Source: Streptomyces sp. R21 (GTDB lineage Bacteria; Actinomycetota; Actinomycetes; Streptomycetales; Streptomycetaceae). From it: DNA of 64,000 bases. A program made the translations under genes and the position numbers. Positions 33,096 to 41,686 of this stretch are shown here, one piece after another. A model generated the notes under the pieces. The model did not search any database and was not told the DNA's origin. It was given only the letters and a program-made list of their open reading frames with translations. The DNA lies in assembly GCF_041051975.1 (NCBI RefSeq), contig NZ_CP163435.1:3968001-4032000 (forward strand), in the 5' to 3' direction. The number at the start of each line of letters is the position of its first letter. Positions within the stretch are counted from its first letter, which is position 1.

Positions 33096-34475
33096 ATGCC
33101 AGCCGACACCGACCACCCCACCACCTCCGCCCCCGCCCCCGTCCCCGTCACGGGCTGGGGCCGCACCGCCCCGACCGCTGCCCGTCTGCTCCGCCCGCGC
33201 AGCTACGAGGACGCGGCGGCCGCCGTCCGGGAGTGCGGGGCGCGCGGCGGCATCGCACGCGGGCTCGGACGGGCGTACGGGGACGCCGCGCAGAACGCGG
33301 GCGGGGTCGTGCTCGACATGACCGGCCTCGACCGCATCCACGCCATCGACGCGGACGGCGGCACGGTGCTGTGCGACGCGGGCGTGTCCCTGCACCGGCT
33401 GATGGAAGTCCTGCTCCCGCTCGGCTGGTTCGTGCCGGTCACCCCCGGGACCCGCTATGTGACGGTCGGCGGGGCGATCGGCGCGGACATCCACGGCAAG
33501 AACCACCATGTGTCCGGGTCGTTCGCCCGCCATGTGCTCTCCTTCGAACTGCTCACGGCGGACGGTGAGATCCGTACGGTCGGCCGCGGCACCCCGCTCT
33601 TCGACGCCACCGCGGGCGGCATGGGCCTGACCGGCGTGATCCTCACGGCGACCGTCCAACTCCAGCCCGTCGAGACGTCCTTGATGTCGGTCGACACCGA
33701 ACGTGCCACCGACCTGGACGACTTGATGGCCCGCCTCACCGCCACGGACCACCTCTACCGCTACTCGGTCGCCTGGATCGACCTGCTCGCCCGCGGCCGG
33801 TCCCTGGGCCGCTCGGTGCTCACCCGCGGCGACCACGCCCCCCTGGACGCCCTCCCGGCCCGCGCCCGCCGCCACCCCCTCGCCTTCCGCCCCGGCCGCC
33901 TCCCGGCCGCCCCCGCCTTCGTCCCCGAGGGCCTCCTGGGCCCTGCGACGGTCGGCGTCTTCAACGAGCTCTGGTACCGCAGGGCGCCCGTCGCGCGCAC
34001 CGGCCAGCTCCAGCGGATCTCCACCTTCTTCCACCCGCTCGACGGGGTCCCGCACTGGAACCGGATCTACGGGCGCGGCGGCTTCGTCCAGTACCAGTTC
34101 GCCGTCGGATACGGCCAGGAGGACGCGCTGCGCCGGATCGTGCACCGCATCTCCGCGCACCGCTGCCCGTCGTTCCTCGCCGTCCTGAAGCGGTTCGGGG
34201 AGGGCGACCCGGGCTGGCTGTCCTTCCCGATGCCCGGCTGGACCCTCGCCCTGGACATCCCCGCGAACCTGCCCGGCCTCGGCGTCTTCCTCGACGAGCT
34301 GGACGTGGAGGTCGCGGCGGCCGACGGCCGCGTCTACCTCGCGAAGGACGCGCGGCTGCGGCCGGAACTGCTGGCGGGCATGTACCCGCGACTCGAGGAA
34401 TTCCGTTCCCTGCGACGGGAGTTGGACCCGCGTTCCGTCTTCACCTCGGACCTGTCACGTCGCCTCAACCTCTAG
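33096..34475 (+). CDS. dprE1: DprE1-type FAD-dependent oxidase, decaprenylphosphoryl-ribose 2'-epimerase subunit
   Basis: A 459-residue enzyme (mycobacterial DprE1 has 461) of the VAO/PCMH flavin family. It oxidises the 2'-OH of polyprenyl-phosphoryl-ribose to the keto form. Visible blocks are the FAD domain ARGLGRAYGDAAQN, VTPGTRYVTVGGAIGADIHGK NHH in which the histidine pair stands near the active site, and the substrate domain GRGGFVQYQFAVGYG, CPSFLAVLKRFGEGDPGW and GRVYLAKDARL with the active-site lysine. At the site of the benzothiazinone-reactive cysteine of M. tuberculosis DprE1 (C387) this protein has Ala385 (WTLALD in place of WNICVD). ATG at 33096 is chosen; the frame extends to 33039 without support. 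dprE2 follows after 8 nt. Confidence 0.9.
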   Translation: MPADTDHPTTSAPAPVPVTGWGRTAPTAARLLRPRSYEDAAAAVRECGARGGIARGLGRAYGDAAQNAGGVVLDMTGLDRIHAIDADGGTVLCDAGVSLHRLMEVLLPLGWFVPVTPGTRYVTVGGAIGADIHGKNHHVSGSFARHVLSFELLTADGEIRTVGRGTPLFDATAGGMGLTGVILTATVQLQPVETSLMSVDTERATDLDDLMARLTATDHLYRYSVAWIDLLARGRSLGRSVLTRGDHAPLDALPARARRHPLAFRPGRLPAAPAFVPEGLLGPATVGVFNELWYRRAPVARTGQLQRISTFFHPLDGVPHWNRIYGRGGFVQYQFAVGYGQEDALRRIVHRISAHRCPSFLAVLKRFGEGDPGWLSFPMPGWTLALDIPANLPGLGVFLDELDVEVAAADGRVYLAKDARLRPELLAGMYPRLEEFRSLRRELDPRSVFTSDLSRRLNL

Positions 34476-34483
34476 GAGCTGCT

Positions 34484-35239
34484 GTGAAAGACGCCTTCGG
34501 CGCCCCCCAGTCCCTGCTGATCCTCGGCGGCACGTCCGAGATCGCGCTCGCCACCGCCCGCCGGCTGATCGCCCGCCGCACCCGCACCGTGTGGCTGGCC
34601 GGCCGCCCCTCCCCCGAGCTGGAGAAGGCCGCCGCGCACCTGAGCACGCTCGGTGCGGACGTCCGTACCGTCGCGTTCGACGCGCTCGACCCCGAGTCCC
34701 ACGAGACCGTGCTCGGCAAGGTCTTCGCCGAGGGCGACCTCGACATGGTGCTGCTCGCCTTCGGGGTGCTCGGTGACCAGGCGCGCGACGAGAAGGAGCC
34801 GGTGGCCGCGGTGCGGGTCGCGGGGACCAACTACACGGGCGCCGTGTCGTCGGGGCTGGTGTGCGCGCGCGCCCTCCAGGCGCAGGGGCACGGCTCGCTG
34901 GTGGTGCTCTCCTCGGTGGCCGGGGAGCGCGCCCGCCGCGCCAACTTCATCTACGGCTCCAGCAAGGCGGGCCTGGACGCCTTCGCCCAGGGCCTCGGCG
35001 ACGCGCTGCACGGCACCGGCGTCCACGTCATGGTCGTACGCCCCGGATTCGTCCGTACGAAGATGACGGCGGGCCTGGCCGAAGCGCCGCTGGCCACCAC
35101 GCCGGAGGCCGTCGCCACGGCGATCGAGCTGGGGCTGCGACGTCGGTCGGAGACGGTGTGGGTGCCCGGGGCGCTGCGGCTGGTGATGTCGGCACTGCGA
35201 CACCTGCCGCGACCGCTGTTCCGACGCCTGCCGCTCTAG
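34484..35239 (+). CDS. dprE2: DprE2-type SDR, decaprenylphosphoryl-2-keto-pentose reductase
   Basis: A 251-residue short-chain dehydrogenase (mycobacterial DprE2 is 254) that would reduce the keto intermediate made by DprE1, giving polyprenyl-phosphoryl-arabinose. NAD(P) site is LLILGGTSEIALATARRL. The catalytic Ser-Tyr-Lys is in VVLSSVAGERARRANFIYGSSKAG. Later PGFVRTKMTAG is usual. GTG at 34484 has AGGAG upstream and follows dprE1 by 8 nt, so the two are co-transcribed. The next gene converges, 4 nt away. Confidence 0.88.
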   Translation: MKDAFGAPQSLLILGGTSEIALATARRLIARRTRTVWLAGRPSPELEKAAAHLSTLGADVRTVAFDALDPESHETVLGKVFAEGDLDMVLLAFGVLGDQARDEKEPVAAVRVAGTNYTGAVSSGLVCARALQAQGHGSLVVLSSVAGERARRANFIYGSSKAGLDAFAQGLGDALHGTGVHVMVVRPGFVRTKMTAGLAEAPLATTPEAVATAIELGLRRRSETVWVPGALRLVMSALRHLPRPLFRRLPL

Positions 35240-35243
35240 CGAA

Positions 35244-35825
35244 TCAACGCGCGGGCGTGCTGTCCCGCTCCGCGGGGGCGTTCGCCTGCGGCGGGACGAC
35301 GGCGCCGCCGAAGGCGAACTCGCGGAGCTTGCGCCACACCCCGTCGGCGCCCTGTTCGTAGAGCGCGAAGCCGGTGCACGGCCACTGCGCCTCGTACTCG
35401 GAGAGCTCCTCGAAGGCGCGGTCCATGGCCGCTTCCTCGATGGCGTGCGCCACCGTGACATGCGGGTGGTACGGGAAGTGCAGCTCGCGCGCCACGGGTC
35501 CGGAGGCGTCGCGGACCTGCTTCTGGAGCCAGCTGCAGGCCGCGGCGCCCTCGACGACCTGGACGTAGACGACCGGGGAGAGCGGGCGGAAGGTGCCCGT
35601 CCCGGACAGCCGCATCGGGAAGGGGCGCCCGGCGGCCGCGACCTCGACGAGGTGCGCCTCGATCGCGGGCAGCGCCGAGTCCTCGACCTCTGTCGGCGGC
35701 AGCAGGGTGACGTGCGTGGGGATACCGGAAGCCGCGGGGTCACCGAAGCCCGCGCGCCGCTCCTGGAGCAGGCTGCCGTGAGGCTCCGGGACCGCGATCG
35801 AGACACCGATCGTTACGGTCCCCAC
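35244..35825 (-). CDS. 2'-5' RNA ligase / cyclic phosphodiesterase family protein
   Basis: A 193-residue 2H phosphoesterase. The two family motifs are THVTLLPP at about residues 37-44 and PHVTVAH at about 122-128; both have the H-x-T core of the ligT/2H superfamily. Members seal or open 2',3'-cyclic or 2'-5' phosphodiester bonds in RNA. The biological substrate in Streptomyces is unknown. It lies convergent with dprE2, and about 158 nt downstream of trpS on the same strand, perhaps by read-through. Confidence 0.85.
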   Translation of the reverse strand: MGTVTIGVSIAVPEPHGSLLQERRAGFGDPAASGIPTHVTLLPPTEVEDSALPAIEAHLVEVAAAGRPFPMRLSGTGTFRPLSPVVYVQVVEGAAACSWLQKQVRDASGPVARELHFPYHPHVTVAHAIEEAAMDRAFEELSEYEAQWPCTGFALYEQGADGVWRKLREFAFGGAVVPPQANAPAERDSTPAR

Positions 35826-35983
35826 GTCATCTCCTGTCGTCGTGTTGAGGTGTCGTCGTGTCCTGGACGGCCGACCGGGCAGGGGTGACTGCCGGTTCGG
35901 CTATCGACTGTACGGCCGTGCGGCCCCGTAGCGGGTGCCGTACCGGTGTCGCGCTCGTCTCTTACCGGCGGTCGGACCCGGTG

Positions 35984-36997
35984 TCAGTGCTTGGCGGGCA
36001 GGAAGCCCACCTTGTCGTACGCCTGGGAGAGCGTCTCCGCGGCGACGGCACGCGCCTTCTCGGCACCCTTGGCCAGGACCGAGTCGAGCGTCTCCGGGTC
36101 GTCCAGATACTCCTGGGTGCGCTCCCGGAACGGCGTCACGAAGTCGACCATGACCTCGGCGAGGTCCGTCTTGAGCGCACCGTAGCCCTTGCCGGCGTAC
36201 TTCTGCTCCAGTTCCGCGATACCGGTTCCGGTCAGCGTCGAGTAGATGGTCAGCAGGTTGCTGATACCCGGCTTCTCGGCCGCGTCATACCTGATGACCG
36301 TGTCGGTGTCGGTGACCGCGCTCTTGACCTTCTTGGCCGTCGCCTTCGGTTCGTCGAGCAGGTTGATCAGACCCTTCGGCGTGGACGCCGACTTGCTCAT
36401 CTTGATCGACGGGTCCTGGAGGTCGTAGATCTTCGCCGTCTCCTTGAGGATGTACGGCTTCGGGATCGTGAAGGTCTCGCCGAAGCGGCCGTTGAAGCGC
36501 TCGGCGAGGTCACGGGTCAGCTCGACGTGCTGGCGCTGGTCCTCGCCGACCGGGACCTCGTTGGCCTGGTAGAGCAGGATGTCGGCGACCTGGAGGACCG
36601 GGTACGTGAACAGGCCGACGCTCGCGCGGTCGGCGCCGTGCCGGGTGGACTTGTCCTTGAACTGGGTCATGCGGGAGGCCTCGCCGAAGCCGGTGAGGCA
36701 GTTCATGACCCAGGCCAGCTGGGCATGCTCGGGGACATGGCTCTGGACGAAGAGCGTGCAGCGCTCCGGGTCGAGGCCGGCGGCCAGCAGCTGGGCCGCG
36801 GCGAGCCGGGTGTTGGCGCGCAGCTCCGCCGGGTCCTGCGGGACGGTGATCGCGTGCAGGTCGACGACCATGTAAAACGCGTCGTGGGACTCCTGAAGGG
36901 CGACCCACTGGCGGACGGCGCCGAGGTAGTTGCCAAGGTGGAACGAGCCTGCGGTGGGCTGGATTCCGGAGAGCACGCGAGGACTGTCAGAGGCCAT
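35984..36997 (-). CDS. trpS: Tryptophanyl-tRNA synthetase
   Basis: Charges tRNA-Trp; cytoplasmic, class Ic homodimer. Length 337 is normal for bacterial TrpRS. Signatures: H20-L-G-N23 (the HIGH motif) in AGSFHLGNYLGAV, and K199-M-S-K-S203. The specificity blocks MVVDLHAITVPQDP and DILLYQANEVPVGEDQRQHVE are typical of the bacterial form. Streptomyces usually have a second, indolmycin-resistant TrpRS elsewhere; this one looks like the ordinary housekeeping type, but resistance cannot be judged from sequence alone. It diverges from a secreted-protein gene (37081). Confidence 0.96.
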   Translation of the reverse strand: MASDSPRVLSGIQPTAGSFHLGNYLGAVRQWVALQESHDAFYMVVDLHAITVPQDPAELRANTRLAAAQLLAAGLDPERCTLFVQSHVPEHAQLAWVMNCLTGFGEASRMTQFKDKSTRHGADRASVGLFTYPVLQVADILLYQANEVPVGEDQRQHVELTRDLAERFNGRFGETFTIPKPYILKETAKIYDLQDPSIKMSKSASTPKGLINLLDEPKATAKKVKSAVTDTDTVIRYDAAEKPGISNLLTIYSTLTGTGIAELEQKYAGKGYGALKTDLAEVMVDFVTPFRERTQEYLDDPETLDSVLAKGAEKARAVAAETLSQAYDKVGFLPAKH

Positions 36998-37080
36998 GCG
37001 GTCATTCTCTCAGGTGACGCTCCTTGCTCGGAAACAGGCGGGAACGGATCGTTTCCGGGAAGAGACAGGGGAGGAGCCGC

Positions 37081-37749
37081 ATGCGCGGGTTCGGTGGACT
37101 GGTGGCCACGACGGCGGCGGCGGCCGTGGTGCTGACGGGACCGGGGGCACCGCGGGCGCAGGCCGCGGACCGTGACGTACCCGATCTCGCGCTCGTGGTG
37201 ACGAACGGCACAGCTCGGACGGTCGCGCTGAAGTCCGGGCAGCGGGACTTCGCCCGGCTCTGGCAGCTGCTGTCGCCCACGCACTCGGACAGCGAGCAGG
37301 TCCCGGAGGCCTGGCAGGAAGGCCACCTGCCGCGCGTACGGGTCACCGTGCTGTGGGGGATGACGGGCATCGGGGGCTGGCCGTACACGCAGCGGGCGCC
37401 CGGCGGTGACGTCGCCATGGAGCGCGTGGACCAGGTGTTCGAGGCATCCGACGGTGCGGTGTGGGTGCGCACCGATCCGGCGCCGGACGTGGAGGACGAC
37501 GACATCCGCTGGCACCGGGCGTCGCAGACGGTCTTCGACGAGCTGGACCGGGACGGGCTGCTCGGCGCCAGGGCCACCACCGCAGCCAAGCCGGACGAGG
37601 GCCTCTCGGACGGCGTGCGATGGGCGGTCACGGGGCTCGCCGGGGGCCTGGCCCTGGGCGTCGGCGGCAGCCTCCTGATACGCCGCGCGGCGGCCCGGCG
37701 CGAGCCCGGACCGCCGCGGGAGCCACGACAGGAACTGATCGATCTCTAG
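37081..37749 (+). CDS. Secreted membrane-anchored hypothetical protein
   Basis: A signal peptide (MRGFGGLVATTAAAAVVLTG, then PRAQA) leads to a soluble domain of about 140 residues (DLALVVTNGTARTVALKSGQ, VTVLWGMTGIGGWPYTQR, RWHRASQTVFDELDRDGLLG). A C-terminal helix (WAVTGLAGGLALGVGGSLLI) and the basic stretch RRAAARRE anchor it with the domain outside. I know no name for the family; it is common beside trpS in Streptomyces. ATG at 37081 has GGAGGAGCCGC upstream. Confidence 0.75.
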   Translation: MRGFGGLVATTAAAAVVLTGPGAPRAQAADRDVPDLALVVTNGTARTVALKSGQRDFARLWQLLSPTHSDSEQVPEAWQEGHLPRVRVTVLWGMTGIGGWPYTQRAPGGDVAMERVDQVFEASDGAVWVRTDPAPDVEDDDIRWHRASQTVFDELDRDGLLGARATTAAKPDEGLSDGVRWAVTGLAGGLALGVGGSLLIRRAAARREPGPPREPRQELIDL

Positions 37750-37771
37750 CCTTGTGCGAGACCTCAGGCTC

Positions 37772-39217
37772 TCAGCCGAGGTCGATCTCCGGGTAGAGCG
37801 GGAAGGGCGTCAGCAGGTCGGTCGCGCGGTGGGCGATCTCGTCCGCGATCTTCGGGTCCAGCACGTGCTGGGCCTTGGACGGGGCGCCCGACTTGGTCGT
37901 GCCCGGCTCGGCGGTGGTCAGGACGCGGTCGATGAGGCCCGCGATCTCGTCCATCTCGGCCGCGCCCAGGCCGCGCGTGGTGAGCGCGGGGGTGCCGATG
38001 CGGATGCCGGAGGTGTACCAGGCGCCGTTCGGGTCGGCGGGGATGGCGTTGCGGTTGGTGACGATGCCCGAGTCGAGGAGCGCGGACTCGGCCTGGCGGC
38101 CGGTGAGGCCGTAGGAGGAGGCGACGTCGATCAGGTTGAGGTGGTTGTCCGTGCCGCCGGTGACCAGGGTGGCGCCGCGGCGCATCAGGCCCTCGGCGAG
38201 CGCGCGGGCGTTGTCGACGACGGCCTGGGCGTAGACGCGGAACTCGGGGCGGCGGGCCTCGGCGAGCGCGACGGCCTTGGCGGCCATGACGTGCGGGAGC
38301 GGGCCGCCCAGCACCATCGGGCAGCCGCGGTCGACCTGGTCCTTGAGCGAGTCGTCGCACAGGACCATGCCGCCGCGCGGGCCGCGCAGCGACTTGTGCG
38401 TGGTGGTCGTGACGATCTGGGCGTGCGGGACCGGGTCGAAGTCGCCGGTGAGGACCTTGCCCGCGACCAGACCGGCGAAGTGCGCCATGTCGACCATGAG
38501 CGTGGCGCCGACCTCGTCGGCGATCTCCCGCATGATCCGGAAGTTCACCAGACGCGGGTAGGCGGAGTACCCGGCGACGATGATCAGCGGCTTGAACTCG
38601 CGGGCGGACGCGCGCAGGGCCTCGTAGTCGATGAGCCCGGTGGCCGGGTCGGTGCCGTAGGAGCGCTGGTCGAACATCTTGCCGGAGATGTTCGGGCGGA
38701 AGCCGTGCGTGAGGTGGCCGCCCGCGTCCAGGGACATGCCGAGCATGCGCTGGTTGCCGAAGGCCTGGCGCAGCTCGGCCCAGTCGGCGTCGGAGAGGTC
38801 GTTGACGTTGCGGACACCGGCCTTGGCGAGCGCCGGGACCTCCACGCGGTCGGCGAGGACGGCCCAGAAGGCGACCAGGTTGGCGTCGATGCCGGAGTGC
38901 GGCTGGGCGTACGCGTGCCGGGCGCCGAAGAGCTCGCGGGCGTGCTCGGCGGCGAGGGCCTCGACGGTGTCGACGTTGCGACAGCCGGCGTAGAAGCGGC
39001 GGCCGACGGTGCCCTCGGCGTACTTGTCGCTGAACCAGTTGCCCATGGCCAGGAGCGTGGCCGGGGAGGCGTAGTTCTCGGAGGCGATCAGCTTGAGCAT
39101 CTCGCGCTGGTCGTGGATCTCCTGGCCGATGGCGTCGGCGACGCGCGGTTCGACGGCACGGATCACGTCGAGGGCGGCGCGGAAGGCGGTGGACTCGGTG
39201 GAGAGGGGTTCTGACAT
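37772..39217 (-). CDS. glyA: Serine hydroxymethyltransferase, long form
   Basis: Interconverts serine and glycine with transfer of a one-carbon unit to tetrahydrofolate. PLP lysine K275 is in TTTTHKSLRGPRGGM; other family blocks are LIASENYASP, NWFSDKYAEGTVGRRFY and MVDMAHFAGLVAG. At 481 residues it is about 60 longer than E. coli GlyA; the extra part is an insertion (GVRNVNDLSDADWAELRQAF) after QPHSGIDANL and the C-terminal extension. The same one-carbon pathway is represented by folD (62202) in this window. ATG at 39217; the rocD gene diverges upstream. Confidence 0.94.
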   Translation of the reverse strand: MSEPLSTESTAFRAALDVIRAVEPRVADAIGQEIHDQREMLKLIASENYASPATLLAMGNWFSDKYAEGTVGRRFYAGCRNVDTVEALAAEHARELFGARHAYAQPHSGIDANLVAFWAVLADRVEVPALAKAGVRNVNDLSDADWAELRQAFGNQRMLGMSLDAGGHLTHGFRPNISGKMFDQRSYGTDPATGLIDYEALRASAREFKPLIIVAGYSAYPRLVNFRIMREIADEVGATLMVDMAHFAGLVAGKVLTGDFDPVPHAQIVTTTTHKSLRGPRGGMVLCDDSLKDQVDRGCPMVLGGPLPHVMAAKAVALAEARRPEFRVYAQAVVDNARALAEGLMRRGATLVTGGTDNHLNLIDVASSYGLTGRQAESALLDSGIVTNRNAIPADPNGAWYTSGIRIGTPALTTRGLGAAEMDEIAGLIDRVLTTAEPGTTKSGAPSKAQHVLDPKIADEIAHRATDLLTPFPLYPEIDLG

Positions 39218-39471
39218 TGGCGGGACCTCCGGACGGCGTGGGTTCAGCGTTCACGGTTCGGCCCAGGCGCACGGCACACAGTTGCTGGACCTGCGTACTT
39301 CCGTACGACGTCCAGGGCCGCTCCCCGATGGTCGGTCCCATCCCAGCGCGCCAGTCACGGCCCGCCGGTCAGCCTACCGGGCGCGCCGGAGCGGCACCTT
39401 CCCTCGTCCACCATGCGAGCAACGATAGGAAGAGGGCCACAAGCACCCGTGCGGTCGGAAACGGAGCCACC

Positions 39472-40677
39472 ATGAGCACCACCGAAACCCTCATCACCGC
39501 CGCCGACGCCCACAGCGCGCACAACTACCATCCGCTGCCGGTCGTGGTCGCCACCGCTGACGGGGCCTGGATGACGGACGTCGAGGGCCGCCGCTACCTC
39601 GACCTGCTGGCCGGATACTCGGCGCTCAACTTCGGCCACGGCAACCGGCGGCTGATCGACGCGGCCAAAGCCCAGCTGGACCGGGTGACACTGACCTCGC
39701 GGGCCTTCCACCACGACCGGTTCGCCGACTTCTGCGGGCAACTCGCCGAGTTGTGCGGGATGGAGCTGGTGCTGCCGATGAACACCGGCGCCGAGGCCGT
39801 GGAGACCGCCGTGAAGACGGCCCGCAAGTGGGGCTACCGGGTCAAGGGCGTGCCCTCCGGAATGGCGAAGATCGTCGTCGCGGGCGGCAACTTCCACGGC
39901 CGTACGACGACGATCATCAGCTTCTCCACGGACCCCGAGGCACGGGCGGACTACGAGCCGTACACCCCGGGCTTCGAGATCGTGCCGTACGGCGATCTCA
40001 CCGCGATGCGCGCGGCGCTCACGGAGAACGCGGTGGCGGTGCTCCTGGAGCCGATCCAGGGCGAGGCGGGGGTGCTGGTGCCGCCGCCCGGCTATCTGGC
40101 GGGCGTGCGCGAACTGACCCGCGAGCGCGGCGTCCTCTTCGTCGCGGACGAGATCCAGTCGGGCCTGGGCCGCACCGGGAAGACCTTCGCGTGCGAGCAC
40201 GAGGGTGTGGTGCCCGACATGTACGTGCTCGGCAAGGCACTCGGCGGCGGGGTCGTGCCCGTCTCGGCGGTGGTGTCCTCGCGCGAGGTGCTCGGCGTGT
40301 TCCGACCGGGCGAGCACGGTTCGACGTTCGGCGGGAACCCCCTCGCGTGCGCGGTGGCGCTGGAGGTGATCGCGATGCTGCGGACGGGCGAGTACCAGCG
40401 CCGGGCGGCCGAGCTGGGCGACCATCTCCACCGCGAACTGGGCCTGTTGACCGGCACCGGCCATGTGACCGCCGTGCGCGGGCGCGGTCTGTGGGCGGGC
40501 GTCGACATCGCCCCTTCGTACGGCACGGGCCGTGAGATCTCCGAGAAGCTGATGGACCGGGGGGTGCTGGTGAAGGACACCCACGGGTCCACCATCCGCG
40601 TCGCACCGCCGCTGGTGATCAGCAAGGAGGACCTGGACTGGGGGCTGCACCAGCTCCGGGCGGTGCTGGGCGCGTAG
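39472..40677 (+). CDS. rocD: Ornithine aminotransferase
   Basis: PLP enzyme, ornithine to glutamate-5-semialdehyde with 2-oxoglutarate, in arginine/proline breakdown. It is 401 residues. NTGAEAVETAVKTARKWGY, VLLEPIQGEAGVLVPP, FVADEIQSGLGRTGK and K255 in VLGKALGGGVVPVSA match RocD closely, and HGSTFGGNPLACAVALEV is typical. ATG at 39472 has GGAG in AACGGAGCCACC upstream. It diverges from glyA; the 254 nt between carry both promoters. No other arginine gene is nearby. Confidence 0.92.
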   Translation: MSTTETLITAADAHSAHNYHPLPVVVATADGAWMTDVEGRRYLDLLAGYSALNFGHGNRRLIDAAKAQLDRVTLTSRAFHHDRFADFCGQLAELCGMELVLPMNTGAEAVETAVKTARKWGYRVKGVPSGMAKIVVAGGNFHGRTTTIISFSTDPEARADYEPYTPGFEIVPYGDLTAMRAALTENAVAVLLEPIQGEAGVLVPPPGYLAGVRELTRERGVLFVADEIQSGLGRTGKTFACEHEGVVPDMYVLGKALGGGVVPVSAVVSSREVLGVFRPGEHGSTFGGNPLACAVALEVIAMLRTGEYQRRAAELGDHLHRELGLLTGTGHVTAVRGRGLWAGVDIAPSYGTGREISEKLMDRGVLVKDTHGSTIRVAPPLVISKEDLDWGLHQLRAVLGA

Positions 40678-40686
40678 ATTCCGTTC

Positions 40687-41556
40687 GTGCTCTTTGGAAT
40701 GGTGTGCGCCCTCGGCGCGGCGGTCTGCTTCGGTACGGCGACGGTGTTGCAGGCGATCGCCGCGCGGGAGGCATCCGACGGCTCGGCGCCCGGCGGCTCG
40801 TCACCCGGCGGTGAGGCCGCGCTGCTGCTGCGGGCGATGCGGCAGTGGCGGTATCTCGCGGGTCTCGCGCTCGACGGGGTCGGGTTCCTCCTCCAGATCG
40901 CCGCGCTGCGGTCGCTGCCGATCTACGCGGTCGGGGCGGCGCTCGCCGCGAGCCTCGCCGTGACCGCGGTCGTCGCGGCGCGGCTGCTGCAGGTGAGGCT
41001 GAGCCAGGTCGAGTGGGGCGCGGTGGGGGTCGTGTGCGCGGGGCTGGCGATGCTGGGGCTGGCGTCCGGCACGGAGGGCGACCGGGCCGGGTCACTGACC
41101 CTGAAATACGTGATGCTCGGTACGGCGGTGGGGGTGCTGCTGCTCGGGGCCGTCGCCGGGCGGCTGCCCGAGCGCGGGCGGGCGCTGGCCCTCGGTCTCG
41201 GCGCCGGGTTCGGCTTCGGGGTGGTCGAGGTCGCGGTGCGGCTCATCGACGACCTGGGGGTCGGATCGCTGCTCACGAATCCGGCGACGTACGCCCTGCT
41301 CCTGGGCGGTGGTGCGGCGTTCCTGCTGCTCACGTCCGCGCTGCAACGCGGCTCGGTCACCACGGCCACCGCCGGCCTGGTGATCGGGGAGACGATCGGG
41401 CCGGCGCTGGTGGGGGTGGTGTGGCTCGGGGACCGAACCCGGGAGGGCCTGGGCTGGCTGGCGATCCTCGGCTTCGCCGTCGCGGTGGCGGGGGCGTTGG
41501 CACTGGCCCGGTTCGGCGAGGCGCCGGAGGCAGCAGAGGCGGAGGCGGTGGCCTAG
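40687..41556 (+). CDS. DMT (EamA-like) family membrane transporter
   Basis: A 289-residue protein with about nine hydrophobic segments in two halves: MLFGMVCALGAAVCFGTATV, LAGLALDGVGFLLQIAALRSL, VGAALAASLAVTAVVAARLL, VGVVCAGLAMLGLA and a similar second set. The repeated layout with a terminal PIYAVGAALAASL block resembles drug/metabolite transporters. Substrate unknown; a role in amino-acid or small-metabolite export is possible beside rocD, as the GTG start at 40687 follows the rocD stop by 9 nt, which suggests co-transcription. Confidence 0.82.
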   Translation: MLFGMVCALGAAVCFGTATVLQAIAAREASDGSAPGGSSPGGEAALLLRAMRQWRYLAGLALDGVGFLLQIAALRSLPIYAVGAALAASLAVTAVVAARLLQVRLSQVEWGAVGVVCAGLAMLGLASGTEGDRAGSLTLKYVMLGTAVGVLLLGAVAGRLPERGRALALGLGAGFGFGVVEVAVRLIDDLGVGSLLTNPATYALLLGGGAAFLLLTSALQRGSVTTATAGLVIGETIGPALVGVVWLGDRTREGLGWLAILGFAVAVAGALALARFGEAPEAAEAEAVA

Positions 41557-41568
41557 GGTCAGCGGGCT

Positions 41569-41676
41569 ATTTAGCCCGTCCGGCGTTTGAGGACGAGCGC
41601 GTCAGCGCGATGCGGGGGGAGAGGGGGCGCAGCCCCCAGGACAACGGGCAGGGTAGGGGCGGAGGGGGCGAAAAAA
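41569..41676. repeat. Dispersed intergenic repeat, copy 1
   Basis: About 108 bp between two convergent genes. It contains CCGTCCGGCGTTTGAGGAC, a 4-bp stem (GCGC, loop GTCA, GCGC), a hairpin GGGGGC-GCA-GCCCCC at 41623-41637 and an end GTAGGGGCGGAGGGGGCG. The other copy is at 56512-56616. The hairpin may serve as a shared terminator; such repeats are widespread in Streptomyces intergenic regions. Confidence 0.85.
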
Positions 41677-41686
41677 TGCCCTGCTC

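Noticed and set aside
39286..39314. Interrupted dyad upstream of glyA (TGGAC and CGTAC arms)
   Set aside because: Short arms with unequal internal loops; no match to a known riboswitch; not enough to call a regulatory site.
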